Positions 19,425 to 31,260 of a DNA stretch of 64,000 nt are shown piece by piece. Below the pieces are notes generated by a model. That model saw only the letters and a program-made list of their open reading frames with translations. It had not been told where the DNA came from and made no database searches. The translations under genes and the position numbers were made by a program. Every line of letters begins with the position of its first letter. The stretch's first letter is position 1. The DNA is from Nemertoderma westbladi. Taxonomy: Eukaryota; Xenacoelomorpha; Nemertodermatida; Nemertodermatidae. The stretch covers positions 1-64,000 of the forward strand of contig JAUCBJ010001359.1 in the NCBI GenBank assembly GCA_032718475.1, read 5' to 3'.

Positions 19425-22076
19425 TTGCCACTTCTCATCGGAAGACTGGCTAAGAAGTTTCCTAAGGTGGTTCTGATTGTGTGCTACTCTCCAACTAGTG
19501 TTGCCCCTGTAGAGGAGGTGGAAAATTTCTACCACAATCTACAAGCAGCTACTGATGGAGTGGATCAGCATGCATTCTTAACATTCCTGGGAGACTTTAA
19601 TGCAAGTCTGCATCAATCACCTACATCGCCCTGGGTCTATAGCAATAGTATTAACCGAAATTGTGTCCATCTTCAGGATTTTATCTCTGGAAATGGATTG
19701 TTTTCGGCTGGAACCCAGTTCAAGAAACGAACTGGAAAGCTATGGACTCATAGTGGACCCAGTGGTCACAAGTCCCAGATAGACCATATTCTGTTTCGTA
19801 GGAAGTACAGGAGCTCTATACAAGACTGTAATGCATTTACACTTCGACCCTTCTCCAGTGATCACCGCCTTATTGTGGCCAAGGTAAGACTTAGTCTGCG
19901 TGCTAGCAGAACAACGAAATCTGCCTTGCCGCGGCATGACTGGTCCTCTCTGTTGCAACAGCCAAGTGTGAGATCCAGCTTCACACTACAGCTGAGCAAC
20001 AGGTATGAGGCTCTTGCCTCTGAGGCGGCAGATCACTGTGAGGGCTATACTGCCTTTACAGAAGCAGTTAAGTTAGCAGCTGCAGAAACAGTTCCTGTAT
20101 ACCCTCGAAACAGGAAAAGGGCCCCCTGGACTGACAACAAAATTCAGAAGTGCCGAAATGACCTTCATAAGGCGCAGAAAGAGTCCCGACTCAAACAGAC
20201 TACAGCGGCCAAGAATGCAGTTAAGGCTGCATCTAGGTCCCTGAACAGGCAGTACTCTGTTAATCTACAGGTGCTAATAAACCAACAGGTTGATGCCATC
20301 AATGATGCTGACGACAGCAGGCAATCATCCCAGGCATGGAAATCGATCAATCTGCTTACTGGGCGAAAAAGCCAACCAACCACCAAGGTTAAGGCTGAAT
20401 CACCAGCCGATCGCCTCAATGGTTGGAAAGCCCACTTTGAAAAGCTCCTCAATAATGACAGGGTATTGCCTGATAACTTTATAGAAGTAAAAGTGTCTGA
20501 GTCTGTACTCCCAGATATTCCCATTGGCAATATCTCCTTTGCAGAAGTGAAGGCTGCTGCAAAGAGCATTAAGACCAATCGTGCCAGTGGAGTAGATGCT
20601 GTTCCCCCTGAGGTCTTTAAAATACCTGAGTGTTTAAAGCTCATCTATCCCATCATAGTAGACATGTACCGAACAACAAGAGTCCCACAAGAAATGAAAA
20701 CAAATAAGTTGGTGCCAGTTCCCAAGAAGGGCAACCTAACACTCTACAGTTCTTTTCGGGGAATCTCATTAATCTCGATTGCTGCAAAGCTATACAATAG
20801 GATTCTATTAAATCGCATCAGGGATCCCATTGAGAGACTGCTCCGTGGAAATCAGAATGGGTTCCGTAAAGGTCATGGGACCATGGAGCCCATTTTGGCA
20901 CTTAGAAGGATAATTGAAGAATTATCAAAAAAGAAAGACAGGCATCTGGCTGTTATCTTTGTTGACTTCTTCAAGGCCTTTGATTCAGTCTCTCGGTCAC
21001 GTATGTTCAGCATACTTTCATTATATGGGATTCCTGATGAAATTATTGCAGCAATCAGATCAGTATACGATGGTTCGACAACATTTGTGTCTACTGTTGA
21101 CGGTGACACAGAACCATTTGAAGTGTTATGGGGCGTCCTCCAAGGAGACACACTTGCACCATTCTTGTTCATTATTGTGGTTGACTATGTTCTACGCATG
21201 TCCTTAGATCATCATAATGATGATGGGGTGATGATAACTCCACCTACTGGCTCCAGAAGTCAAGGAAATCCTGCCAAGTACCTAACTGATCTAGACTTTG
21301 CTGATGACTTAGGAGTACTCTCAGAATCATTAGAGGGAGCCCAAGGGCTCCTCAGCTCATTAGAACATGCTGCTTCTAGTGTTGGTCTTTTTATTAACTC
21401 CAGAAAGTCCAAAATTCTGACAGTTAACTTTGAAAGTCCTCAGCAAGTCTCTGATCGGATGAGCATAAGCTCAAAGGATGGTATGCTTGAGCATGTGGAC
21501 GACTTCTGTTACCTGGGATCATGGATCCGGAAGTCAGGTGAGGACCTTCGAATACGTAAGGGAAAGGCATGGGCAGCCTTGAATAGGCTTTCCAGGATTT
21601 GGAAGTCACCGAGAATTAATCGGAAACTTAAGGTCCGATTATTTAGAGCAGCAGTAGTTCCAGTACTCCTCTACGGGAGTCCATGCTGGGCTCTAACTGC
21701 TGAGGACACCAAATCTCTGGATGGCACATTCACAAGAATGCTACGCCGGGTTCATTGTGTCAAGTACAATGCACACATCTCCAACCAGACACTATATAAC
21801 ATTGGAGGTGTCTCATTGGTTCCCCCAAGCTTGACACTAGAATAAAATCGCCTCCGCTTTGCAGGACATTGCTTTCGCCGTGAGGACCAGCCAGTGCATA
21901 ATCTTGTACTTTGGCAGCCTCATGGAGTGAATAAGCATGGTGGACAGCCCATGACTTTCTTGAGACGCATCTTAAAGGACACTGGCCTTAAAGATGCGGA
22001 TGATCTAGCAAATGTCATGGGTGATAGGGAGTTGTGGCGGTGCAATTTTGTTGACAAGCCGGCACAGCATTCCTAA
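19425..22076 (+). pseudogene. LINE A endonuclease/reverse transcriptase, one stop
   Basis: Encodes the endonuclease C-half (FLGDFNASL; SDHRLIVAKV) and a full reverse transcriptase: SGVDAVPPEVFK, NGFRKGHGTMEPI, AVIFVDFFKAFDSV (first catalytic Asp), GVLQGDTLAPFLF, and LDFADDLGVL with the Asp pair, then the thumb and a C-terminal domain (SWIRKSGEDLRIRKGKAWAAL; LLYGSPCWAL). A TAA at 21843 interrupts the C-terminus; the frame continues unbroken to 22076. Copy 2 at 22693-24383 has CAA (Gln) at that codon, so this is a C-to-T nonsense change. The enzyme would copy its own RNA at nicked DNA. Group assignment (RTE/CR1-like) is tentative. Confidence 0.85.
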
Positions 22077-22114
22077 AAATGCAGCTGCAATGCAGCATGC
22101 CGATCCTAGTAGTA

Positions 22115-22162
22115 GCCCAATTTACCACGGAAGTATCAACATTGGAATCCTCTAGCATTATT
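22115..22162. other. 48-bp target-site duplication, right copy
   Basis: Identical to 18512-18559. Confidence 0.9.
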
Positions 22163-22240
22163 AGGTAAGCTTTCTTTAATAAACGGGAATCCGGCAATGC
22201 AATTATTTTCAACCAATACTAATAATGCGGAGGTGCCTGC
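22163..22240 (+). pseudogene. Unrecognised decayed ORF, right part
   Basis: Continues the reading frame that enters the target duplication: after the duplicated NPLALL it reads GKLSLINGNPAMQLF, then NTNNAEVPACV and a stop. It shows that the LINE landed inside an existing, possibly already decayed, coding sequence. Confidence 0.35.
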
Positions 22241-22269
22241 TTGTGTATAATGGGAACTGACCTGACTCC

Positions 22270-22681
22270 CCATAAACCATGAAATTTGGGGTACTCTTTC
22301 TGACTCATAGAAAACTTTTCAAAAATTTCAAATTGACACGTTCAATGTCAATTGCTTCCTGGAATCCCCATACCTCACCACCATACTCTAATATTGGCTT
22401 TAAAAGTGAATTAAAAAGAAAAATGGCTACATCAAATGACAAACAAGATATTTTACAAACAGTTTAAGCAATTAACAATATGCTTATTGTGCCTTCTCTG
22501 AAAGTACCTTCTGCGCAATGGTAAATTTACCAGACGAAGAGAAAACACTGCCTAAGTATATATATACTGATAAGCTACTTTCAAATATGTTCCTTTATAA
22601 GTCCACATATCTGAGTTACATAACCTACCACCATTACAAAAAACAACAATATTTGATTTCTCGGAATTTTCTTGACAGGCC
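22270..22681 (-). pseudogene. LINE family B, reverse-transcriptase C-terminal part
   Basis: On the minus strand the pieces SNIVVFCNGGRL, TYKGTYLKVAYQYIY and SLLKPILEYGGEVWGF match the segment after the catalytic FADD box in L2/CR1-like reverse transcriptases. It continues the family B reverse transcriptase that breaks off at 24395; the two halves are separated by LINE A copy 2. Stops and frameshifts are present. Confidence 0.65.
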
Positions 22682-22692
22682 CCAATATGTAC

Positions 22693-24383
22693 TACTACTA
22701 GTATCGGCATGCTGCATTGCAGCTGCATTTTTAAGAATGCTGTGCCGGCTTGTCGACAAAATGGCGCCGCCACAACTCAGTGTCCTTTAAGATGCGTCTC
22801 AAGAAAGTCATGGGCTGTCCACCATGCTTATTCACTCCATGAGGCTGCCAAAGTACAAGATTATGCACTGGCTGGTCCTCACGGCGAAAGCAATGTCCTG
22901 CAAAGCGGAGGCGATTTTGTTCTAGTGTCAAGCTTGGGGGAACCAATGAGACACCTCCAATGTTATATAGTGTCTGGTTGGAGATGTGTGCATTGTACTT
23001 GACACAATGAACCCGGCGTAGCATTCTTGTGAATGTGCCATCCAGAGATTTGGTGTCCTGAGCTGTTTGAGCCCAGCATGGACTCCCATAGAGGAGTACT
23101 GGAACTACTGCTGCTCTAAATAATCGGACCTTAAGTTTCCGATTAATTCTCGGTGACTTCCAAATCCTGGAAAGCCTATTCAAGGCTGCCCATGCCTTTA
23201 CCTTACGTATTCGAAGGTCCTCACCTGACTTCCGGATCCATGATCCCAGGTAACAGAAGTCGTCCACATGCTCAAGTATACCATCCTTTGAGCTTATGCT
23301 CATCCGATCAGAGACTTGCTGAGAATTTTCAAAGTTAACTGTCAAAATTTTGGTCTTTCTAGAGTTAATAAAAAGACCAACACTAGAAGCAGCATGTTCT
23401 AATGAGCTGAGGAGCCGTTGGGCTCCCTCTAGTGATTCTGAGAGTACTCTAAGTCATCAGCAAGTCTAGATCAGTTAGGTACTTGGCAGGATTTCCTCGA
23501 CTTCTGGAGCCAGTAGGTGGAGTTATCTCTAGAGTTAATAAAAAGACCAACACTAGAAGCAGCATGTTCTAATGAGCTGAGGAGCCGTTGGGCTCCCTCT
23601 AGTGATTCTGAGAGTACTCTAAGTCATCAGCAAAGTCTAGATCAGTTAGGTACTTGGCACGATTTCCTCGACTTCTGGAGCCAGTAGGTGGAGTTATCAT
23701 CACCCCATCTTCCTTATGATGATCTAAGGACATGCGTAGAACATAGTCAACCACAATTATGAACAAGAATGGTGCAAGTTTGTCTCCCTGGAGGACGCCC
23801 CATAACACTTCAAATGGTTCTGTGTCACCATCAACAGTAGAGACAAATGTTGTCGAACCATCGTATACTGATCTGATTGCTGCAATAATTTCATCAGGAA
23901 TCCCATATAATGAAAGTATGCTGAACATACGTGAGCGGGAGACTGAATCAAAGGCCTTAAAGAAGTCAACAAAGATAACAGCCAGATGCCTGTCTTTCTT
24001 TTTTGATAACTCTTCAATTATCCTTCTAAGTGCCAAAATGGGCTCCATGGTCCCACGACCTTTACGGAACCCATTCTGATTTCCATGGAGCAGTCTCTCA
24101 ATGGGATCCCTGATGCGATTTAATAGAATTCTATTGTATAGCTTTGCAGCAATCGAGATCAATGAGATTCCCCGAAAAGAACCATAGAGTGTTAGGTTGC
24201 CCTTCTTGGGAACTGGCACCAACTTATTTGTTTTCATTTCTTATGGGACTCTTGTTGTACGGTACATGTCTACTATGATGGGATAGATGAGCTTTAAACA
24301 CTCAGGTATTTTAAAGACCTCAGGGGGAACACCATCTAATCCACTGGCACGATTGGTCTTAATGCTCTTTGCAGCAAGCCATA
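22693..24383 (-). mobile_element. LINE family A, copy 2 (5'-truncated), in LINE B
   Basis: Minus-strand copy flanked by CCAATATGTAC at 22682-22692 and 24384-24394. It begins inside the reverse transcriptase (5' truncation) and ends in a (TAG)n tail at 22693. It contains NGFRKGRGTMEPI, FVDFFKAFDSV, GVLQGDKLAPFLF and LDFADDL, and the C-terminal domain with the intact Gln codon lost in copy 1. A 1-bp deletion near the FADD region shifts the frame, and a 169-bp segment is duplicated in tandem (23358-23526 and 23527-23695). It is therefore inactive. About 95% similar to copy 1 by eye, so fairly young. Confidence 0.85.
23358..23695. repeat. 169-bp tandem duplication within LINE A copy 2
   Basis: Two almost identical 169-bp units starting TCTAGAGTTAATAAAAAG at 23358 and 23527. 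Both lack the same C relative to copy 1 (ACTCTAAG instead of ACTCCTAAG), so that deletion came first. Unit 1 also lacks one A (CAGCAAGTC instead of CAGCAAAGTC), acquired afterwards. Confidence 0.85.
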
Positions 24384-24394
24384 CCAATATGTAC

Positions 24395-27300
24395 AGTAGT
24401 TTTCTAGAATATATAAAGCACTTTGAAGTTCGATTGACCTATCTGAAATAATAACAATATCGTCTGCAAACAACAACAAATATAATTTGAGCACCCCAAT
24501 AGATATACCACTGAAACCGCCTAGTGAAAGTTCAGCTTCAAGATCATTTATGAATAAACTGAACAATAATGGTGACAAACTTTCCCCTTGTAAAACGCCA
24601 AGTATACAATCGTAAGCAGCAGATATTTGCCCATTTGAGCGCACACAGGATTTTACTGAACTGTACATACTTTTAATGATATTAAGTAATATTCCACCGA
24701 CCCCCAAGGCCATCAGTTTAATCCACAATGCACTCCTATCTTCACTATCTAAGGCTTTACGCAGATCGTTTTACGCTTTATTACCCCCACACACTTTTTA
24801 ATTTTTTTTCACGAACAATTTTGCTTTAGATTTGCTGTAAAGTTTCAGCTTGGGTGCTTCACTTGCATGGTACTCATACTGTGCAATTCGAAGCGTTTTC
24901 TTGTAAACCTTGCGTTTGTTAGACAGTAAGATATATGATTTATCATTCCGTAATTTCGCCAATTCTGCAGCGCACAACTGAAGGCCAACTTTGCACTATT
25001 ACAATTATCATTAAACCATATTGCACAGCTATTAAACTTGGTTTTAGAGCCTTGACCTTGGCCTATGGATGTAGTATAACATTCTTTAGAAATATCATCA
25101 AAAATATTAGAAAACTTACCAATACAATGATCAATATTACTCTGTAAAAAATCACAATCGATAAGGAGATCAATCATCCTGTACTTCGTGCAACTTGCTC
25201 TATACGTCACCGAACTGGATAGTGGATATAGGAAATGTAGTCTGCCCTAAATTTATCATTCCATTTAAAACGTTGTCCTTGCTCATTATTACCTTCAATT
25301 TGTGGTTCATGAGGTGTGTCAGTGCATGCAGCACACGACACACAATTAGATTTTTTAAAATTTAAGGTAGCACAATTTCAGGTAATACAATGTTTACCAA
25401 ATTCATTGGGTCTCCAATGTCAAATTCACTACACGAAGCTATAAGTCTAATCGAACCAATAAAATAATCAATAGTTAAAGCTCCGTATCTACCGTTACCA
25501 ATATTACAATAATATGTGAATTTTCCACCATTAGCATCCCTAGCCACCCTTCCTTTGAAAATTTTCAAGCCAGTATTTTTGCACAAAGAAATTAAACCCT
25601 CCCAGCAATTATTAATTTTTTTATCCATATTAGACATAGTAAGGGATACACCATTCTTAATCAATTCCTCACTGTCAATTACAGGGAGAAGGTCGGTAAA
25701 ACCAATATTCATAGCTGGTGTGTTATCAGCAATGAAATCTGGTTTGGTACCTGTATGCACATTTAGGTCACCAATATGTAACACATCAATATTATTATTA
25801 TCTCCAGTGTAGAATGCTACCCCTTGCTCAACAGTTTCTATAAGACCTACAGCATCACCACCACCATGTTTAGTGGAACCTCAAGGTGGAATGTATGCCA
25901 GCATAAAATAATATCCCTCTGATAATTCACTGCATCCCCATTCAACTTTACCCATAAAATATCATCAGACAAAATATCATGCAAAACTTGATAAACAAGG
26001 TTCTAGAAAATCTTTGAAATAGATAAGAACCCTACCACTGAATCTTTCAGCTTTTCTGTGCTTAGTTAACCTGCATTTCCTATAGTTACTGTAACCTTGA
26101 ATGTCTACATTGCTCAGTGAGTTCGGGCTGAAAAAGGTTTCAACACAAACGAATATATCATATGAATTTACTTTTTTCAATGAAACTTGGGTTAGTTACA
26201 GTCACGGTTAAACCGTTGACGTTTAACAAACTGAGTTTAATCTCGGTGGGAATAATCCTGGTAGGAGTACTTCTACTATGACTCAATTGTTCTGTAGTGT
26301 AGGTATCTCGTCGGGGGGATGTTTATCATTATTGTGATATCCCAGAATGCCACCCTCTGGATTTACGCGGGCATCGGAATGCAATGGCGCAATACTTTCT
26401 GGCTCCTGACGAAACTCACCTGTAGGAACCGACAGATTATCCTGGGCAATGACATCACTGGTTGGCTTGATCTGCTGTCTATCAGTGTAGTCGTCTGCCC
26501 CTCGAGAACTCTGGATGACCATACGTGTCTGAGATTGGGGTTGATCCAGTACCTCGATTCCACTGAGAACTTCGACCTCCCTTTCCTCATCACCGTTATC
26601 TATGTCTATCTATCACTATGTCTTCTAGCAACTCAGCTACGTCGATTTCTTCTTCCATCTGGTTGCCTAGCAGTTCAAATGGAGAGTCCGTAGCTACATT
26701 GCCATATTTTGCTGTTCGAACTGCTTGGAATTGTTTCTCAGTTGTTACGATAGAGACCAAACTATCACCAGAGGTTGCTACTATATCCACCAGAGTTTCT
26801 CGAGGACTGGAGACACGCAATGGATGTGTTAGCGGAACCATATAACCTCCTTTCGCTCCTCCACATGGCAGTTCCAGATAAACCCCATTCGCGCCTCCTA
26901 GTGGCAGTTCCAGATAACCCCCATTCGCTCCTCCTTGTGGCGGTTCCGGATAACCCCTGGTCGCTCCTCCACGTGGTGGTTCCGGATAACCCCTGGTCGC
27001 TCCTCATGGCGGTTCCGGATAACCCCTGGTCGCTCCTCCTCTTGGCGGTTCCGGAAAACCCCCGGTTGCTCCTCCTCATGGCAGTTCTGGATAACCCCTG
27101 GTCACTCCTCCTTGTGGTGGTTCTGGATAACCCCCGGACGCTCCTCCTCATGGCGGTTCTGGATAACCCACAGTTGCTCCTCCTCATGGCGGTTCCGGAT
27201 ATTCCCATGGTCAGTCTTCCTTGTGGCGGTTCCAGATAACCATGGTCGCTCCCCCTCGTGGCAGTTCCAGATAACCCCTGGTCGCTCCTCCTTGTGGTGG

Positions 27301-27950
27301 TTCCGGATAACCCCTGGTCGCTCCTCCTCGTGGCAGTTCTGAATATCCACAGCTCCTCGTATTTGCACCTCTCACCCAGATAGGTTGGGGTGCCATCCAT
27401 CCGCCCTTTAGCAGATAATCACCTATCATGGGCTTATTCCCTGCTCCTCTTTGTCGATAACCATCCCTTGTCTGTTTAGGCCATCCTTCAGGTTGAATAG
27501 GCGCCTCCTAGCTTCCAGATTCTTCTCCAATTCTTTGGAATTTGCCTCCTTTGGAGGCAATACTCAATAGACCCACATAGTCGCTCGTAGCGATTAGTTC
27601 CATATTTCCTTTGCCCAGTTGTAAAGTTGCCCACTCCAAGCACAATGCAGTACCTCGTCTATCATTACATAAGGATTATCCATGACATCCCATCCAAAAA
27701 TTGTGTGATTATTAACCCGTAATGAGTTCCAACTCACCTTGCTAGCCATGCCCCGCCCCGTTGCACTTCTATGCAAATGGAACAGAATGTCCCTCTGTTG
27801 TCTCATCTCGGGCAGAAAATCGTCTATAATTTTAATGTTTGTATCTTTAAGTTTAACTTTCTGGTCCAAGACAGAGTACGATTTTCATTTCATCATTCAG
27901 TATGATTTTCGCAAATTGTACCTTTAGTGATCTTGCTTTGCCATGGCTTT
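24395..27950 (-). pseudogene. LINE family B (ORF1, endonuclease, reverse transcriptase)
   Basis: Reading leftwards: an ORF1-like protein (27869-27594, with FLPEMRQQRDILFHLHRSA and SWNSLRVNN as in RRM-containing ORF1 proteins), an acidic connecting part (26841-26596), the endonuclease start (LLNVNGLTVTV at about 26220, YDIFVCVETF at 26160), HIGDLNVHTG at about 25775 (GDxN box), and a reverse transcriptase (GVLQGESLSPLLFSLFINDL near 24600, LLLFADDIVIISD near 24480). It breaks at LINE A copy 2 and resumes at 22681. Several frames are used and a 36-bp minisatellite has expanded inside, so it is dead. CR1/L2-like by motif style. Confidence 0.65.
26868..27349. repeat. 36-bp minisatellite, about 13.5 copies
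   Basis: Units like GGCGGTTCCGGATAACCCCT plus sixteen bases (GGTCGCTCCTCCTCAT), mostly 36 bp, a few 33-37 bp. As 36 is a multiple of three, long frames open on both strands; on the minus strand the 12-residue unit is close to TATRRSDQGLSG. It lies inside LINE B between ORF1 and endonuclease, so the apparent proteins are repeat artefacts or an expanded linker. Confidence 0.85.
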
Positions 27951-28068
27951 GCCCTGTTCTGCCTTGTCAAAAGGTTCTTTCTATTGACAGACTTCCTTGT
28001 ATCCCCATCCTGTCTCTGAACAATGCCACTGCTAAAGCTTGTGAATCTTCATTCGACCTCTGGAGGAA
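27951..28068. other. Short spacer
   Basis: Unclassified sequence between LINE B and the next LINE fragment. Confidence 0.3.
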
Positions 28069-28815
28069 ATAAAGAATATAGCTACAGTAATCAGCAATAA
28101 TAAGTCATAAGTCTTCAAGAACTTTAATGATTTTAGAAGGAAATACTGGAAATATTGGGCATATATAAGGAACTTAACAACTTCTGGTAAGTCAAATAGA
28201 AATAAATTCTGGAAAGAATTAAAGTCAGAAAATGCAAGATATTGAAAAAAGATATTGACATAATAAAGTGGAATCCAAGCATGTCAACAATTGAAGTATC
28301 TAAAAACAACATTGTGAACATTTTTAGTACAGAATGTATTAATAATGCAATACAATCATTCAACCACAGTAGAGCTTCAGATATCCATAATTTAGTTTCT
28401 GAACATGTGTGATTGTGGAGGACATAAAGAATATAGCTACAGTAATCAGCAATAATAAGTCATAAGCCTTAAGAACTTCAATGATTTTAGAAGGAAATAC
28501 TGGAAATATTGGGCATATATAAGAAACTTAACGAAATAAATTCTAGAAAGAATTAAAGTCAGAAAATGTTACTGAAATGCCAGATATTCAAGCCAATAAA
28601 TTAGTTGATTACTATGCTGAATCATTTTCAACAAAAGATATTGACATAATAAAGTGGAATCCAAGCATGTCAACAATTGAAGTATCTAAAAACAACAGTA
28701 TGAACATTTTTAGTACAGAATGTATTAATAATGCAATACAATCATTCAACCACAGAACATTTCTGAACATGTGTGATTGTGTAGGACATAAAGAATATAG
28801 CTACAAGTGATCCAC
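28069..28815 (+). pseudogene. LINE linker fragment, duplicated in tandem
   Basis: Two copies about 354-366 bp apart of a segment starting ATAAAGAATATAGCTACAG (28069, 28424; a third start at 28788). It encodes the typical region before a LINE reverse transcriptase: FRRKYWKYWAYIRN, FWKELKSENV, DIQANKLVDYYAESF, and NAIQSFNHR. Neither copy is open throughout. The second copy retains a 60-bp part that the first has lost. Confidence 0.6.
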
Positions 28816-28889
28816 ATATGGGATATAAGTCAGGGCATGGTATAGAACCTCCATATATGCTCTCCCCTCTTGATGTTATAAATAAATCT

Positions 28890-29145
28890 AAGAAAATCGC
28901 TTTTTTACATATTCGAAAACTTGTTCTAACTTTATACAACGCAACTAGCAAGGTGTTGCTGTGGGTCGTAAATAGACCTAGAGTCAATCAGTATACAAAT
29001 TTTTTTTTTAGTTATTTGTTTTCAAGGTTCTACAATGAAAATGTATTTTTATATATTATAAATTTTGACTTAAGTTTATATAACGCAACCAGCAAGGTTC
29101 TGTAGTGAAAATGTCATTCTTATATATTCGAAACTTGACCTAACC
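28890..29145. repeat. Short tandem repeat, ~73-145 bp
   Basis: Repeats of ATATTCGAAAACTTG and TATA(C/A)AACGCAAC(T/C)AGCAAGG at about 28908-28960, 29055-29100 and 29128-29145. The latter motif resembles GTATAACGCAAGAAACAAGG of the ~163-bp family at 4980, so this may be a distant member. Confidence 0.45.
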
Positions 29146-29343
29146 GTACTTATTTGATAATAATTTTGTTTCCTCTGCATTCTTTTTGCCATGTCATCTA
29201 GAGGTGAGCTCAGTAATTAAATATAATGAAAAGTTATTATTTTTTTTGCCTGACTACTGCAATTCAGCTGTGTCCTCGTACTATTATTATTATTTTTTTT
29301 CAATTTCAGCACTGTGCTTATGCTTATATAAACGGTAGTGCTC

Positions 29344-30705
29344 TATAGTTATATTAAAAGGTGTGCACTACGTAGTTGTGCATGCCCCCCCTCCCCCCGC
29401 CCACCCCCCCTTCCCCACCCATACCACCCCTGTGTCGTGTTTTTTCTGCTACTCCAGATTTGTGCCATCTGAGCAAAACATTCAATGTAGTTCTTGTAAT
29501 AATTTTTTTCATCTCCCCTGTGGATCTCATCTATTACCAAATGATCTATTTAGCGATCTGCGTAACGATATTGATATCTACTGCATTCATTGCTACCCTG
29601 AAATATTTACCTTCAATTCAGTAGAATCTAATGATAATGAAATTTTTCCAGACTTGAATGAACCTTCAGAGCCCAACATATTAAACCAGACTTTTTCAAA
29701 CATCGATCCAGACAATAATCTAAATAATCTAAATTTTGGAGGTGGTACTTTCACAGAATCTGATTTTAATAATAAAATAAAAAGTCAACAAAAACCATCT
29801 ACATTCTCAATTTTCCACCTTAATTGCAGAAGTCGAAACAAAAATTTAGCCTCTACTACTGACTTTATATTTACTCTAAACTAAAAATTTGATATATTAA
29901 CATTCTCCGAAACATTTTAAAATAACAATTCCCCCATAAACTTAATAAATTTAAATGGTTATCAAGGACCATATCTTGATAACAGAAAATACAGCAAACT
30001 TGATCAGGGGGAACAGCTATTTACGTTAAGGACTCCTTAACTGTTATAGAGAGGGTTGATCTAGGTATCGGCGGCCTTGAAAGCTCATGGATAGAGATAT
30101 CCCGTCCTCGAACTAAACCCCTAATTATAGGCACTATCTACCGACCGGAAACAATTAAACGTGACGATTTTTTCTCCTTTTCTCGACTCCGCACTTTCTA
30201 ACCTTACGAACTCTAACTACGACGTAATAATTACTGGCGACACTAATGTAGACTTAGTAGACCCTAAAGACAAACCCCATGAATACATTAACCTATTAAA
30301 TATTTATGGCTTCGTACAATTAATAAACGCACCTACGCGAGTCACTCCCTGGAACGAATCCCTTATAGATCACATTTTTACAAACATTACAACTTCCACA
30401 ACCACGTCTGGCACTTTTCGAGTTAAAATTGGTACCTCAGATCATCAACCAACCTTCACACTTTTTCATAACTATTCTTGTTTTTTAAAAAACCAGAGCA
30501 TAATACAATTTTTGATTTCTCCAAATTTAACAAAGAAAGTTTTCTTAAAGATATTCAATCGGCTTCGAGTTGGTCATATACCTCGAATAACATTAAAAAA
30601 ACGGACATATTTGATATTTTTTATAAAGATTTAGAAAAAATTTGTGAAAAACATGTTACAAAAAAAGCCCGAACTTACAAAAAATTAATGTTCTCTCAAA
30701 TATAA
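29344..30705 (+). pseudogene. LINE family C: PHD-like finger and endonuclease
   Basis: The first frame encodes a proline-rich start and a C4HC3 finger (CYSRFV, CSSC, FFHLPC, YCIHC; about 29447-29595) as found at the N-terminus of some CR1-like ORF2 proteins, then FSIFHLNCRSRNKN opening the endonuclease, which continues through a stop at 29882 into FDILTFSETF. Further on come IIGTIYRPE (30127), DVIITGDTNVDL (30218, GDTN box) and IGTSDHQPTFTLF (30430). A frameshift near 30480 leads into the linker (SKFNKESFLKDIQ) and it stops at 30703. No reverse transcriptase follows. Confidence 0.7.
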
Positions 30706-31260
30706 TAGGTCTCCACTAATTCCATATACTCAAAAAATCCTTTACTATATCCTTCCCTCACTCTATCTTATTGTATTCAAATTTAAAATCCAAATCCAAA
30801 ATATTTTACTTCATGTCTGTTTCGCTAAATTCTAACAGACTAGAGGAAATCCACAGGAAAAATTTTAAATTCTAAAATACTGTTATCTAAAACATTAGTA
30901 AATTTTACAACTCTGAAGTATTGTCTTTTTACTTCTCAACAATTATATAGAAACCAAACACGGCACCCCCCCCCCCCCCCCCCCCCCCCCCCCCAGTATC
31001 TATCAGCTACTGCAGTTGGGCTATACTAGCTTCGCTATTGCCTGGCTGCAGTAGCAGCACCAAGACCACACTTTAGCATTTCCTTATTAAACATTATTTT
31101 ATTGTGTGCGATTTAATTTATTTTGATAGATATGAAAGAAATTATTATACTTGATACTTGAAATATTTATTAATAATTTTGTATGAGGGTGTATACCTAT
31201 ATTTATTATATAGTAATGGAGTAAGCTTTATTTAACACATCCTGATTGATTATTATAACA
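30706..31260. other. No gene; 29-base poly-C tract
   Basis: AT-rich sequence with a run of 29 C at 30966-30994. Nothing coding was seen. Confidence 0.5.

Larger units (their letters stand above)
18560..22114 (+). mobile_element. LINE family A, copy 1 (complete, RTE/CR1-like)
   Basis: A 3,555-bp non-LTR retrotransposon bounded by a 48-bp direct repeat of the target. It has a GC-richer 5' leader, an ORF1-like segment, endonuclease and reverse transcriptase, and ends in a short (TAG)n tail (CCGATCCTAGTAGTA). Copies 2-5 in this window (22693-24383, 38716-39140, 52608-52815, 56903-57036) share the same 3' end or reverse transcriptase. It inserted into the unrecognised ORF at 17966. Confidence 0.85.

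Noticed and set aside
26765-27400. A 211-residue repetitive protein (RRSDQGLSG repeats)
   Set aside because: It is the minus-strand translation of the 36-bp minisatellite; equal-length frames exist on the other strand.
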